The notes below the pieces were generated by a model. It made no database searches. It was not told the origin of the DNA and saw only the letters and a list, made by a program, of their open reading frames with translations. The position numbers and the translations under genes were made by a program. A DNA stretch of 64,000 nt from positions 1,426,001 to 1,490,000 of the forward strand of contig JAQFVV010000013.1 of assembly GCA_028023455.1 (NCBI GenBank), given 5' to 3'. Below are positions 46,793-58,800 of this stretch, in pieces. Numbering within the stretch: the stretch's first letter is position 1; every line of letters begins with the position of its first letter. The stretch is from Epiperipatus broadwayi (Eukaryota > Onychophora > Udeonychophora > Euonychophora > Peripatidae).

Positions 46793-46832
46793 GGTTGAAC
46801 TCAGACTTTCACATGACCCTCAACTATCCAAA
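46793..46832 (-). repeat. HHR-A 3'-end fragment
   Basis: Minus strand GGATAGTTGAGGGTCATGTG and AAAGTCTGAGTTC match the end of the HHR-A right arm (GGATAGCTG, then AAAGTCTGAGTTC). Only about 40 bp remain, stopping where a direct repeat starts. Confidence 0.55.
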
Positions 46833-47285
46833 AATGGAAATTGTAATCTTCATATTAATTTTTCTCTGCTATAATGATTAATCTTTTAACATAAATTTTC
46901 AAACTTCTTGTGATTTTTATTTCAATACAATTAAAAATCATTCTTGGATAAACTGATCTGATTTCTTAACAATTTAATAAATGATCTTCTTTGCATAAAT
47001 CCTAATATATGGACATGTTTACTACATTATGGTGGTAGATATAAAAGGAATTGAATATTAGGAAATCATCCCTATGTTGTTTTTGTTGTTGTGATTTATT
47101 CTGAGAGTAAATATTTAGTGTATAATTGCCAACTATTTGTCCTATATTTCAACCACAATTCACAATCAATATGTATTACACATATTCACATAGTGGGTGG
47201 AAAAAACATGTTTGGTCTGATTTTTGAACATTCAATGGAAATTGTAATCTTCATATTAATTTTACTCTGCTATAATGATTAATCT
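46833..47285. repeat. 52-bp direct repeat bracketing 349 bp
   Basis: AATGGAAATTGTAATCTTCA through ATAATGATTAATCT occurs at 46833-46884 and again at 47234-47285 with one mismatch (T/A). The spacing is 401 bases. The intervening segment has no coding motif. Confidence 0.9.
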
Positions 47286-47930
47286 CTAAGTGTTGGAATG
47301 TTTGTAGATTTCAGAAAAATAATAGTCAATGTGAATTGAGATAATCAAAAGTAAATGGATTTTTAAAAATCTTTAAATGAAATCATATGGATTACCTGGA
47401 AATAAATGTTCATAGTTTTGTACATTTTAAATTCATTTAGTGTGCATATTTTATTTGTTCTTACAATAATTACTTTTCTTTATATAAAACAAACTAATGG
47501 GTAGTATATATTGTTAATATGTAAACATATGTATTTTAAGATATAGAAGTAGTTATCACAGTTTTGTTTTACTCGAATCTCAATTATACTTTGTTGGCAT
47601 TGTTTAATAGAAAGCAAAGGGATTTTTGTACTTAAACATATATTAGTTGAAAAAAAAACGTTTTTAATTTTTTGAAAAATATTAATTGTCTATCCTTACA
47701 GTAAAAAGATAAAATAAAATTGCTCTTTAAATAGTCCAATACAAGACAAAAATATTTTCTATAGTTTTCGAAAAAGAACAGGAACAAATCATTACATCTC
47801 AAGTTTGCAATCTAATGGATTATGATGGGTTTTAACATTTTATTACCCTTGTTTTTATCTTCCATCTGAGAATAGTTAGATTCCCATGATGGAAAGTTGG
47901 ATTGGCTATGTGGAAGAAAAATCTGAAGCA
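47286..47930. other. No gene recognised
   Basis: A/T-rich, no motif-bearing frame. Confidence 0.5.
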
Positions 47931-47937
47931 TTTTTAG

Positions 47938-48003
47938 TAACTGAAAAAAAATTATTTGCCCTGGATTCAAACTTTCAGGATATGTGAATGGCAAGCAACC
48001 ATA
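47938..48003 (-). repeat. tRNA-like SINE fragment
   Basis: Minus strand: GGTTGCTTGCCATTCACATA, TCCTGAAAGTTTGAATCCAG, GGCAAATAATT. B-box-like GTTTGAATCCAGGG near 47957. The A box is weak. Confidence 0.4.
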
Positions 48004-49060
48004 ATGTTATATATATTACTTAGATTTAAATCCTTTGTTTGTATTTATAATTCGAATTTGCATACATTAATTGATTATAGTGATCTTCACTGAAAGTGCA
48101 TTCAGTTTTACACTATAAAGAAACATTTCATTAATACATATGCAAATTTGAATATATATATATATATAGTTAACAATTTCTCAAATTGTTTAAAGCCAAA
48201 CTTTTCAGCAATTTTGATAAATCCTTATATGTGATTATCCATTCATTTTTAGTCGCTTTTGGAGAATTAGCTGTGAATTTTAATTAATTTTTCAATTTTT
48301 TAATTTATTAATAGCATGCCTCTCATTTCCTCCATATTGTAATAACCTATGAGTAGAGGCAGACTCCCCTTTTTGATTATGCATACATTTTACAAAAGCA
48401 TGCGGAATCTGAATCTCCACATCCATGCTGACCATTCGATATTTTTCCATTACATTCCTCTCTCACAAGAAAGAGATTGGTTTCTATCCATTTTAGCATC
48501 CTGTGGAAGTATTTTTATTTAATTTAATATTTCATTTGATAAACATTTTAGAATTGTTACCTTGAATTGAAGTTCAACTAGTATTTTTGATGCTTGAATA
48601 ACATCATTTCCCAAATGATTAACCATCCCATTAATTATTCTTACTGGTTACATATTGCATCTGTTCATTAAAGAAATTGAGAAAAACATCTGGATTGAAC
48701 ATAAACAATTTAAAGAAATGTCAAGTTTATTTATGCTGGAGGAAATTACAAAAAGCATAATGAAAAGAAGTAAGGTTTATAAATGAGAAAAATGCATTTT
48801 TGAAGATAGAGCATGGAAAATTTTTTTGAGACTCCAGTATTCATATATCATCATAAACAAATGTTCTTAAAGTGAGTTTTAAATTCTAATTGTTGTGTGA
48901 ATTAAGATAATGCTGTCAGATTGTTATTGTTGTTTTTTTTCAAGAATGAATGATTAATAATTTCATTAGCTTTATCAAAATTTTTATTTAGTTCCACATT
49001 AAATATAAGGGTGTATTATATTTTTTGATATATCTCTTAAAATTGAGATGCTACAATAAA
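48004..49060. other. No gene recognised
   Basis: A/T-rich; a TA-repeat patch near 48155-48168. Confidence 0.5.
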
Positions 49061-49380
49061 TAGGCATAAGCAGATAGTGAGCAGTGATCAACTATCACCA
49101 GTAATTATCAAGGACTACTTATCATTTGACCACAGCAATCAACTGTCTAGTTATTCTAACTAGTTTTTGCAGTATATTGTTTCTTCAATTACTGCACACA
49201 AAAGTTAATTTGCAAATTAGTTAGTTTAATTCTCAAAACAGTTCGATGCTCACTAATTTACAGTTTATGCAAAGTTCTGATTACCGCCGAGCTGTGTTAG
49301 AAAAGTACATTATGTACACATGATAACGAATACTCGCACTATAATTCTGAATGTATAGTTTCTACATCTAACTTCTCTTC

Positions 49381-49539
49381 TTTCTCAACGAGGGTAATTT
49401 GCAATTCCCACACTGTTCTCTTGCAACAGAGGCTCTGCTTGAATTCACTGAATACATTCTGTATTTACTATGTTGATCTCTTTTTTCTCAATGAGGGTAA
49501 TTCGCAATTCCCACGCTGTTTTCTTGCAATGGATGCTCT
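49381..49539 (-). repeat. 56-bp direct duplication with a shared minus-strand peptide
   Basis: TTTCTCAACGAGGGTAATTT (49381) recurs as TTTCTCAATGAGGGTAATTC (49484), and the similarity continues through AATTCCCAC, CTGTT and CTTGCAA. On the minus strand both copies encode almost the same peptide, RASIARKQRGNCELPSLRKK and RASVAREQCGNCKLPSLRKK, in different frames because the 103-base offset is not a multiple of three. The differences are largely third-base or conservative, which hints at past coding use. Confidence 0.7.
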
Positions 49540-49700
49540 CAATATCTCCGCTGTGGTCTCCCCATCTCTGTGGGCTCTTTCAGCTACACCCATGGACTAC
49601 ATTTCCACTGGATGCTGGTCATTAACTTCAAGCACTGATGTGAGATATTTCTACTGGAATTGTACTCAAATAACTGCCCTCCATAGTTGCTACCCAGTCT
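49540..49700 (-). pseudogene. Coding-like relic of unknown family
   Basis: Minus-strand frame continuous with the repeated peptide: KYLTSVLEVNDQHPVEM, a TAG, then SMGVAERAHRDGETTAEIL. It is GC-richer than its surroundings. Reading both TAGs as former TGG gives an uninterrupted frame of about 65 residues. I cannot assign it; an LTR-element gag-like or host-derived relic are possibilities. The plus-strand 95-codon frame at 49421-49708 is its likely shadow. Confidence 0.35.
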
Positions 49701-49744
49701 TCTTATAGCTTTCTGATAACCACAGCAATTAATTACATTGTCCA

Positions 49745-50104
49745 ATAAGGCAAGGTCTCTTATCTAGAAATATTTGCAATCAGCAAATATTTCTTGGAAT
49801 TATCAATCGCCATTATGTTAATGTATTAATTAAATTCCTCAGTTATCAGTGCACGATCTAAAAACAATCTCTGTAATAAATTATAATTTTTCTGGAGTGC
49901 ACAAACTTGTATGCAATTTTTACAATATACCACAGTTTTGGACACAGAAATTTAACATGCTGCATATCTTTTAGTCATCTAATATTTTTTTTATATAACT
50001 GTCAGGATTTGTGATTCTTTATTTAAGAAACACTAGGTATACTGGTTTAGAGAAAGAACTCTGAAATTTTATGTGCAATTTGTTCAAGTAATGAGCTTAT
50101 TTTT
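49745..50104. other. No gene recognised
   Basis: A/T-rich; a small hairpin AAATATTTGCAATCAGCAAATATTT lies near 49769, in two halves of nine bases around a short loop. Confidence 0.45.
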
Positions 50105-50119
50105 TCAGGAGTTTATAAA

Positions 50120-50345
50120 AAGTTAGCACTTGAAATGAGAGCTATAGCTGCAGTCTGGAATTTAAGCATCAGATTCTGCCACTTTACTACTGCGCTTAAC
50201 CTTGCAGATCTAAAAAAAAAAGTCAATAATTGGGAGTTCCTAAAAATTTCAAACACTGGAAATGATAAAACTGGAGCTATAATCCATGGATCTTGAACAC
50301 CAGAGTTCAGTCCTTAGGAGTGACTAAGTCCACACCTTTTCACTA
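50120..50345 (-). repeat. Two S2 SINE-like copies in tandem
   Basis: Minus-strand copy one (about 50120-50212): GCAGTAGTAAAGTGGCAGAA, TCTGATGCTTAAATTCC, AGACTGCAGCTATAGCTC. Copy two (about 50250-50345): ACTCTGGTGTTCAAGATCC, ATGGATTATAGCTCCAGTTT, ATCATTTCCAGTGTTTGAAA. The paired arrangement resembles 19.4-19.6 kb. Confidence 0.55.
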
Positions 50346-53300
50346 AATCGATTAATGTGATTTCATTTTACCTAATAATAATAAGACTAAGCTACCAATT
50401 GTTGCTCTTTTAAAAAAATTCTTCCTTTAGCGACATGCTAATGTGTTTTTTTTTCTCTTTGATTTGCTATTCTTATTGAATGTGTGTGTGAAAAGGAAAT
50501 GGGTTTTGATGACATAAATTTAGAATTTTCATTTATATAAATACGTATTTGCTGTAGTTATTGATATTATTGCCTCAAGGCAAATGTAAAAGGAAGTGAC
50601 TTCAGTTGTTAAATATAAAAAAAAAATTATTTTTTTTCTAAATTTCTCTTTAGGGAAAACCTACTTTAAATTACCACAAAATAGTACATACTGATAAGTT
50701 CTTGTATTTTTTTATCTTTTTTTATTTATTTTAATTTATAATCACTATGAGTTTTATAGCCTATTCAAGTCTCTATGTAAGTTGATCTTCACATTTTTTT
50801 CTTTCTTTGTGTTAACTTGAAATGTTAGAAGTTTTTTTTTTATTATTATTCATTTATTTATTTTGCTTCGTTGCCAGTTTATTTATGTGCCAGATTAATT
50901 GTATTATTGAATACTTAAACATTATTATGTTATTTGTAATTATTAATAAAAAGGTATGTAAAAATACATTTTTGGCGTTTTTAAACTACGTCAAATATTC
51001 AACAGTCCTGTGCCACTCGATTAGATAGATTAATATCCTGTTTATTGCTTTTTGCTTTATAATCATTGATATTTTCAAAGTCATTCATTATATAACTATT
51101 GTCTTTTGCACATTGATCAATTTTGTTGCATATTAAGATACGCTTGTTTATAAGGATAATTATAGTCGACTGTTAAATATACATATAGCTAAAAAGTAAG
51201 CATGTTTAAGGCGTATCTTTCACGTTATTACAATATTATCTGTTTGCGCTTAATAAATTTGATATATATTTAAGTAAATTTTATTGGCAAAAATATTTAG
51301 ATACAGCTATTTACAATTTAATTACTTTTTAACTTAATCGTTCATTATAGTAAGTAAACTACATGATTAATTTTAGGTAATCTTGGTTTGAGTGTTGTTG
51401 TTTTTTTTTTAAAAAAATATTGGATACAGTATTCTTACATATACGACTGAAAGGATTCTCATATAAGGATTTTCCTCATAATTTATACATATCAATTCTA
51501 TTTTTAAAACTCTTCCTGTTTTTCATTTCAATAATTAGTTAGTTTTTATATAAATTTCTGAGGCATATATAAGTTCCTTTTGCCTGAAGTTATGTTGAAT
51601 TAATTAGACAATAGAGTGGTATTGGAAGTGATAACATTTCATCATTATCGATGGTGATTTGCTATTATTTAGCCAATCTCTTAACATAATTTATTCTAGC
51701 TGAGTTATATTAAAGTTTAATGAGGTTTACATCCAATACCTGCAGTACCATTAGATAAATTAGGCAACCGCCTACTATAGAGATTTCAATGAAGAGTACA
51801 GTGCTGATATTTAAAGGTGATAAAATTATTCAAATTTATTTTAGTGCCTTTAATTTTGTCTTTAAAAATCTAAGTTGGTATGTTTGGGGGACATAAAGAG
51901 TGGGATGAAAGTAGTTGGCCTTTCCTTGTGTACAAAACAGTGATTCCAGTTCTACTTACAGCATTGTTCATTTAAATAAAGTAGAAAGTTTTTTAGATAG
52001 ATATTCTGCTGATAAATAAATATATTTACAAAAGAAGACAAAATATACAAATTTTTGCATTTTGTAAAAATTATTGAAAGAGTATTGGTTCTTGTTTTCT
52101 TTCCACTATTTATAAGCTTTAAACCCAAGCTCATGAATTGTTTATATTACTGTTCATGTAAAAAAAATACATGGCATAATGGTTAGTGTTGTCTTTCTAT
52201 CTTATTCTGAGCTTTGTATTTTTTTTTGTTTAAGTCTAAACCCATAGGCAGTCTCATCCCAATATTGGCAAATAAATGGATACAAGTATTTTATTTAGTG
52301 CATAATTTTTTTTTTGACAGCTTATCTATTAACAAATATTATAAAGGAACATATAGAGACTCTAATCAAGGTATAGATTCACTAGAAGCTTTATTATGTC
52401 CTTCAATTCTCTAATGTAACCATAGGATTCAACAATTGTTAACTAAGGTTTGTGTTTGTCCACATGTGCATAGTTTATTGGTTGTTAAATTCCATTTATG
52501 AATGTGAACTTGATTGATCTGATAAATGTAAATGCAGTGTGAAAGCAAAAAGAACAAAAAATAATAATATGATGTGGCATTCATTACTGATGGGGGATGT
52601 ATCTTACTGGGAGACAGAACCCATAATTTATCTCTTCTTTTTTTTTAGTTTACTTTTCATTTAAATTAAAAAATATCAATTGTGTTATTATTTAATATGA
52701 TATTGAGTCTTATAAATTATAGTCTTTAAGACATGTAAAAAAATATTTTGAGCATGTAGATTGAAGTTTTTTCAAAGAATTAATTCCTTTTTGTTCCGAT
52801 GTTTACTTGTATTTGCCTGAAAACATTGCAATTTTAAAATGTCTAAATTGTGGTTGTGAATTATACTTTTGTATAAAGGAGATTTTGGTATTGATTATAG
52901 TGGATATATGCTTTAATATACTTAGAATGTTTTTGCATGTGAGAAATTAGTCTATAAAATTATCATTCATAATCCATTTTCTTAATGATTGGGTATTTGT
53001 TGTTAAAATATTCAAATTAAGATCACTATCACATAGAAAAAACATTTTTTAACAAATGGGCAATTAAACCTGATTAATATTGTAATATTATGAACCATTG
53101 GTCTTGGTATTTTGAAGAATCAGTTCTGAGTCATTAATAAGTTTTTGTTTTGGAATAGGCAATATGAAATTTGTTCCTTCATAATTAGGTAGTATGTGGA
53201 ATATTGCCATTGTCAATCATGTTGTATTTCCATATGCAAGACTCCTATTGAATTGTTTTTATTGACAATCACCCTAAGCAGTTTCAGCCATGGAACTTAA

Positions 53301-54320
53301 CTTTGGACATTCAGGATTCATTGAATATCCTATTATCATTCAATAAAGAAGATTTATCTGCTATGAGCTTGTTCAGAATATGATTATTTTTTCCCTTGAT
53401 ATGCTCATATGAATGCCACAAAAATCTTTGATCAATTATAGTAATCTAGTGGTACTTTTCATCTTTATGTTGTTTCTAGACAGTTGACTTTTGGACTGAA
53501 TAATGATCTTACTTTGAATGCTCATTGTAACTCCTAAGCAAATATACTAAAACCAACATGCTTTTAATCATAGGATCAGTAAATAGAAAATTTGAAGGCT
53601 TCTAAAAATGAACTTGATAGCAAAAAGCCAAACAGTCTTATTTCCAATACATATGATCGGATTTTCAATCAATGTTTGTACATCAACAGATCTTTTTTCT
53701 TTAATTATGAACTATGGATGGTTTTTTTTTTTTAAGAATAATGAATAATCAGAAGGCATAGCTAGTAATTCCAATTAAAGTTCTAAATTAGTTTATGGAA
53801 TCTTCATAATCTCAACTTACATGGATAGCTCTAGAAAAGAGCAGATTATTGTTACTTCACATATTAAAAATAAGATGAAGATAATCATAGACTCAGTGCT
53901 CATGTGATTATGAAACTACCCTCTAACAGTTGATTATATTTCTTTTACTTTTAGCACATTGACAGTTATTTTGCCAACCAAAATTAATCTGGAATCTTCA
54001 CATTTAAACTAAGAGTAATTAGATATCCATTTATTGTTCTTTATTAGATGGCTATCTGGATTGGCTGTCATTAATCTGATAGAAAATTCCAAACCATATA
54101 TGACCTGATAAAAAACTTTCAATTTATTCAGTCGAGTTTTAAGCCTTTGGTTGTGAATGTATTAAGTAAATGCAATAACCATTATACCAGGAGGCCTCCT
54201 TAAATGTGAAGTAGAAAAAGTCATGGTGCTTTGTTTAGTATATTCTTTAAAATGTATCATTGTGATAGACTTAAGTCTCTAAAATATCACTAGCTGCTGC
54301 AAAATATTATTGATATATAT
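50346..54320. other. No gene recognised
   Basis: About 4 kb of A/T-rich sequence. Weak tRNA-like heads (ATGGCATAATGGTTAGTG at about 52173; minus-strand TCCTGGTATAATGGTTATTG near 54172) are too short to call. No motif-bearing frame. Confidence 0.5.
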
Positions 54321-54947
54321 ATTATTTGCTTTATTATTTAAGTAATACATTGTTAGAGTGCAGTTTGAAAATTATAATTGCAGATTGAATGTTATAATAA
54401 ATTATTTGATAGTTTGCATTTAAAGCAGATTATATTTATCAATTTAATGACTTTTATTTATATTTTTTTCTATCAATAATTTTACTCTCTCTGATCAAGT
54501 TGCAATTTTTAGTGTCATATAAATATATCAGATCATAAATAAAGGTCCCACCTTTATTGTTAAAAGGAGATTGCTTTGACAACAGATTGGGTTTGTTGAT
54601 TGTTATCGATATTGATATTGTCTCTTGACTGTTTTCAATGAATTTTTATTTATAAATCTATTTAGTCGTGAACATTATTAGCTTTATTATTTAAATAATA
54701 TACTGTTGGGGTACAGTTTGAAAGTTATAATTGCAGATTGAATGTTATAATTGTCTATTTGTTAGACTGCATTCAGAACAGGTTATGTTTATCTTTTTAA
54801 TGAAGTTTAACTAAACTTCTTTGTATCAATAATTTCACTCTCTGTGATTAAGTTGCAATCTTTAATGTCTGTATAAACATACAATTTATCCAAAACACTT
54901 AAAACACTTTTTAGCAAAACTTTTTACTTGTACATATACATACACCT

Positions 54948-54983
54948 ACGTTTCGACTGACCTGCAGTCTTCTTCAGAGCCAG
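54948..54983 (-). ncRNA. PLE-type minimal hammerhead, left arm
   Basis: Minus strand: CTGAAGA (54977-54971), one A, stem II GACTG with CAGTC around a 5-base loop, then GAAAC and GTA. CTGAAGA fits CTGANGA exactly. Stem III is only AC/GU without a loop, as in PLE ribozymes known to need dimers. The mirrored second copy lies 64 bases away on the other strand. Confidence 0.75.
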
Positions 54984-55043
54984 TTTATTTTAGTCTCTTA
55001 AAATAAATTTAAAGAAAAAAAACTTAAGAGACTAAAATAAATT

Positions 55044-55082
55044 GGCTCTGAAGAAGACTGCTGGTCAGTCGAAACGTAGGTG
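55044..55082 (+). ncRNA. PLE-type minimal hammerhead, right arm
   Basis: CTGAAGA (55048-55054), one A, GACTG (55056-55060), loop CTGGT, CAGTC (55066-55070), GAAAC (55071-55075), GTA (55076-55078). All conserved core positions are satisfied, with N7 = A and H17 = A. Stem I is weak (CT against GG plus wobble). The hairpin loop differs from the left arm (CTGGT against CAGGT). Confidence 0.75.
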
Positions 55083-55496
55083 TATGCATATGTACAAATA
55101 AAGAGTTTTGCTAAAAAGTGTTTGAAGTGGTTCAGATAAATTGTATTTATAGGATATTACAGCAAAATAAAGAAAAGTGTGATTTTGGTAATATTTATGT
55201 ATAAACATATTAGACCATATTGTTAAATGGAGGTTGCTTTGACAACAGATTGAGATTGTAGATTATTATTGATATTGATATTGACTATGTGTTGATTACT
55301 TTCAATGAATTTACATATATTACTGCTAATTTCAAACCAAACATTCTACCAAGAGCACAAATATTATAAAAAGTTTGATTAAAGTAGACTTAGAATAGAT
55401 TAGAATGATTAGACAATACAATTTTAGTCTTCAGATTTCATTTTGAATTTCATTTTTGGCAATATACTCAATATGATTATCAAGAAGTGAGATTGT

Positions 55497-55570
55497 GGGT
55501 GGTTTAGTATAGTGATAGAAAAATGACTCCAGAGCTAAAAGTTTCTTGTTCAAACCTTACGTCTATCATA
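55497..55570 (+). repeat. tRNA-like SINE head
   Basis: GGGTGGTTTAGTATAGTGAT (A-box-like), ACTCCAGAGCTAAAAG and TTCTTGTTCAAACCTTACG (B-box-like GTTCAAACC). Related in layout to S2 but diverged. Confidence 0.5.
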
Positions 55571-55734
55571 TAATTATTTTTTATTTCTTTTATATAAGTA
55601 TCCTGTTGTGTTTTATTAAAAAATTATGATATAGGTTATTTTAAAGTTCTGTGGAAGATTTGTATTTTAAGATGTCTTTTTTTATAAAAAAAAAATTAGA
55701 AATTTTATACTCTACCACGTTTTAATTATAAGGA

Positions 55735-55872
55735 ATTTGAATCCAGACTTTCAAACTCCCTCCAGCTATCCAGTCTATCCCATACAACCAACACACATGA
55801 TCACATACGTGTGAAAAAGAAAAATGATCTCCAATATAGGTATTTCATGCTGAACCAGCCACTCATAAGTGG
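55735..55872 (-). mobile_element. HHR-A half copy
   Basis: A direct, non-palindromic copy on the minus strand, from the hammerhead (about 55840-55870) to the 3' end GAAAGTCTGGATTCAAATTC (about 55742). It has no inverted arm, so it is 5'-truncated just upstream of the ribozyme core. Confidence 0.75.
55829..55870 (-). ncRNA. Hammerhead-like motif, HHR-A half copy
   Basis: Minus strand core CTTATGA (G5 changed), stem II GTGGCTGGTTCAGCAT with GCTG/CAGC pairs, GAAAT intact, triplet ATA before TTGG. The 5' strand of stem I is lost at the truncation, so it cannot cleave in cis. Confidence 0.5.
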
Positions 55873-55879
55873 AAATTTT

Positions 55880-58800
55880 CAACGAACTTTTAAAAATTAA
55901 TAATTTAATAATTACTTGATTTGACACATGGCTAAGTTTCAAGTTTTTAATTTAAATCCCATTTATTTACTAATCTCTGTTGCACTATTAGACAAAATCA
56001 CAGTTTATATAACTATGTCAATTTTACAAGCGCCATATTTTTTTAACTAGTGCTTTCTTTAAACAAGTCATTCAATAACCCTCCCCCCACTCACACACAC
56101 ACACAAACACTTTATTTTCGACGTTGTATTTAAAGTAAATATAGTGATGAGAATGGTTCCATATAAGTTCCAAGAGGCCAGAATTTCTTGTAGGTGTTTG
56201 ATGTCATAGGTTGAAAAAATGCAGACATGAGTGGGAGCAAGGAGGATAAAAAGTAAGTTTTTGCCTGAAGTTATTGAAAATATTTGATTATAAAACAAGT
56301 TATTTATTATTGTTGAACGCTGCTAAACGTCATTAATTGTAATATTCCAAGATTTTGGGTTTATTCTAGTGGGATGTCTTACTTACACTTTCTTTAAAAG
56401 TTATTTCCTAAATTATTTTTTCTTCTTTGCTTTTCTGTCTTTTTAATCTCCCTTCCCTAACCTTCAAACTGATTCTTATTGGATGTTAACGTCATTATGA
56501 ATCACATGGGGTACATATTCTAGTAAAAAAAAAACGCATTAATTTTAAAACTTAGAAATTTTCTTTATGAAGTCTGATTACAAAAAAAAAAAAAAACAGT
56601 TTTTGAATTAAATTGAATTTGTCAGAACTGAACTTTTTTTTTTTTTAAATATATATTAATTATATGTGACTTGTTTTAAAATTTTTAAACAACATATTAA
56701 TTAATTTAACTTGAATCTTTTATAACTCTCTCCACCACTTTATTAATTTTCATGGTTAACCACTGCTATGTTTTTACTATATTTTCTTAATACATAACTT
56801 GAATTACATCCCTAAAAATAGAGAGAATAAATTATAATATGATAAAATTTTAAATAACAAAATTTAGACAAATTTATTACAAAAAGAAAAATTACCAGCT
56901 TGCTAGAAAGCAAGAGTAACTAAAAAAATTGATGAATATAAATATAATGTAAATTAATATAACAAGTGTATGATTAATTTCTGTTGAGATTGAGGAAAAA
57001 ATTCTGCCAAAATTTATTTACATATGCTCGCCTTTTAGTGAGAGATGAGGATTTGATCATGTACATGAGTCATTGTGCTGTCATGTTACTTTTTGGATTG
57101 CATATATCATATGTTGCCACAACATATTTTTCAAGTAGCCCACTCATCCAAGTATAAGGCTCAAAGAAGCAAGGTGCAACTCCAAATGTTTGCTGGATTT
57201 ATCAGTCTTCAAGACTCAAAATACTTTTAAATGTTGGATTTATCAATCTCTAAGACATGAAAAAAAGCAAGGTTTTATATATTGGTATTATATATGATTA
57301 TTTATGAACTATGGATAACAGAACAATATTAAAACTTAAGTAATCCTTTTAATGTTTATGCTTCATTGTAAATCTTAATGTCTTATGATTGAATTTTTTA
57401 TGAATTCTAGATTTAAGATCCTATTCATTCCTTGATAGTGGAAGATCAGTCAAATCTCAGAAACATGAAATCATAGACATATGTAATCTATTTATATATA
57501 GTAAAACAATATTTATGAAAATAACAACATAAAAGTGGTTATAGAAATAAACTAAAGTTAAATTTTGCGATAGACATAGAAATGATAAATGAAAAATTAT
57601 GTTGTTCCATTATCTCATTTTAAAGGAAGTGAAATTGTAATAAGACATTTGGTTGTACTCAAATAAGATATATTATAAAATTACATGGTCAAAAAAAATT
57701 ATGACAGAGTATAATTAGTAAATGATAACTCATATTATATAAACAAAGAAATAAGTTTTAGTGCATGCAAATGAATTTGAATTGCATAGTTTGAGAAAAT
57801 GTATAGTATTTTCTAACTCTTTCAGATTTGCATACTGAATAGGGCCTTAAAGAAATAATTTGTCTTTTCTTATAGTAAATTGAATGGGAAATCTAAATAT
57901 ATTATTAAAAATTATAAAGCATTAAAATTAAGTTAAGTCAGAGAACAATTTTCAAAAGTCGGGCATGATTTTTTTCTTTTTTCCTATGTTTGCCATAAAT
58001 AAAGAAAACTATTTTTTTTTAAATATCATTTATAAAATAATTTAAAGAATGAAGAAAATATTTATCAAAAAACATATATTGTACCTGTCGAAATTGTATG
58101 TTAACTCATCACGAAGATCAAAGATAAAGAATACATATGGAGTCTGCCCTGTTTACCCACTCTCTAAATCTGCAAACTAATTAACAACATTTTCGAGGCA
58201 AGCAATTAATCTTTTCCACATTCCGGTCCACTAGCATCAATGGTAGAGCACGAGCCTCAACTAATTCGTATGTCTAACTGTAATTATTAACTTTAATTAG
58301 ACTATCTATTTCTTTAAATATAAAATGGTATGTGTGTAACCTTGAGTCATCAGATAGCAGCACAATAATTAATTAGGAAATACTAATTTTAGAGTGAATA
58401 AAGATGAACCACAGATAGCTTAGATTCACGATATATTTAATAAAACATTTTTATAATTTATCTAATGTCTCTGTTTGATTTCATAAAATTATTTAATACA
58501 ACTTTCTATTCTGTTATTTATTATGCCTCTGGTGAGAGAGCAGTATAATTATATGCCAATCTAACAAATGTAAACGATTATTGATTTGTGGGAGATGCCC
58601 GCCCAAGTTTGAGATATAGGAATGCATATTTTTAAAGAGCTATTTTAAACAATTTTCTTATGATTGAATTTATTTTAAGAGAGAAATGATTAACTTAAAC
58701 TATAAGAATTGGTGTTGGAGAGAGTGACACATTTAAAATATAAATGGATCGCGATATTCGCAAATAAATATTTCAAGATTTAAAATACATAAATTAATCA

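Larger units (their letters stand above)
54882..55197. mobile_element. PLE-terminal-repeat palindrome with 12-bp target-site duplication
   Basis: A 316-bp insert flanked by TGTATAAACATA at 54870-54881 and 55198-55209. Arms 54882-55004 and 55024-55146 are inverted copies (CAATTTATC, CACTTTTTAGCAAAAC, TGTACATAT, ACACCTACGTTTCGACTGA), with a 20-bp loop. About 50 unpaired bases follow on the right. Each arm has a hammerhead of the PLE type and nothing else recognisable. It is read as a PLE terminal-repeat pair or a tiny non-autonomous derivative inserted once. Confidence 0.9.
54328..55318. repeat. Tandem duplication of about 350 bp, second copy interrupted
   Basis: Unit 1 starts GCTTTATTATTTAAGTAATA at 54328, unit 2 GCTTTATTATTTAAATAATA at 54681 (353 bases apart). 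Shared blocks: TATAATTGCAGATTGAATG, CAATAATTTTACTCTCTC or its variant, AAGTTGCAAT, TTGCTTTGACAACAGATTG and GATATTGATATTG. Unit 2 is split at 54881/55198 by a PLE-type palindrome, which dates the duplication before that insertion. Confidence 0.85.

Noticed and set aside
58215-58270. A tRNA-like stretch with ATGGTAGAGCACGAGCC
   Set aside because: Only the D-arm part resembles a tRNA; no anticodon or T arm follows.
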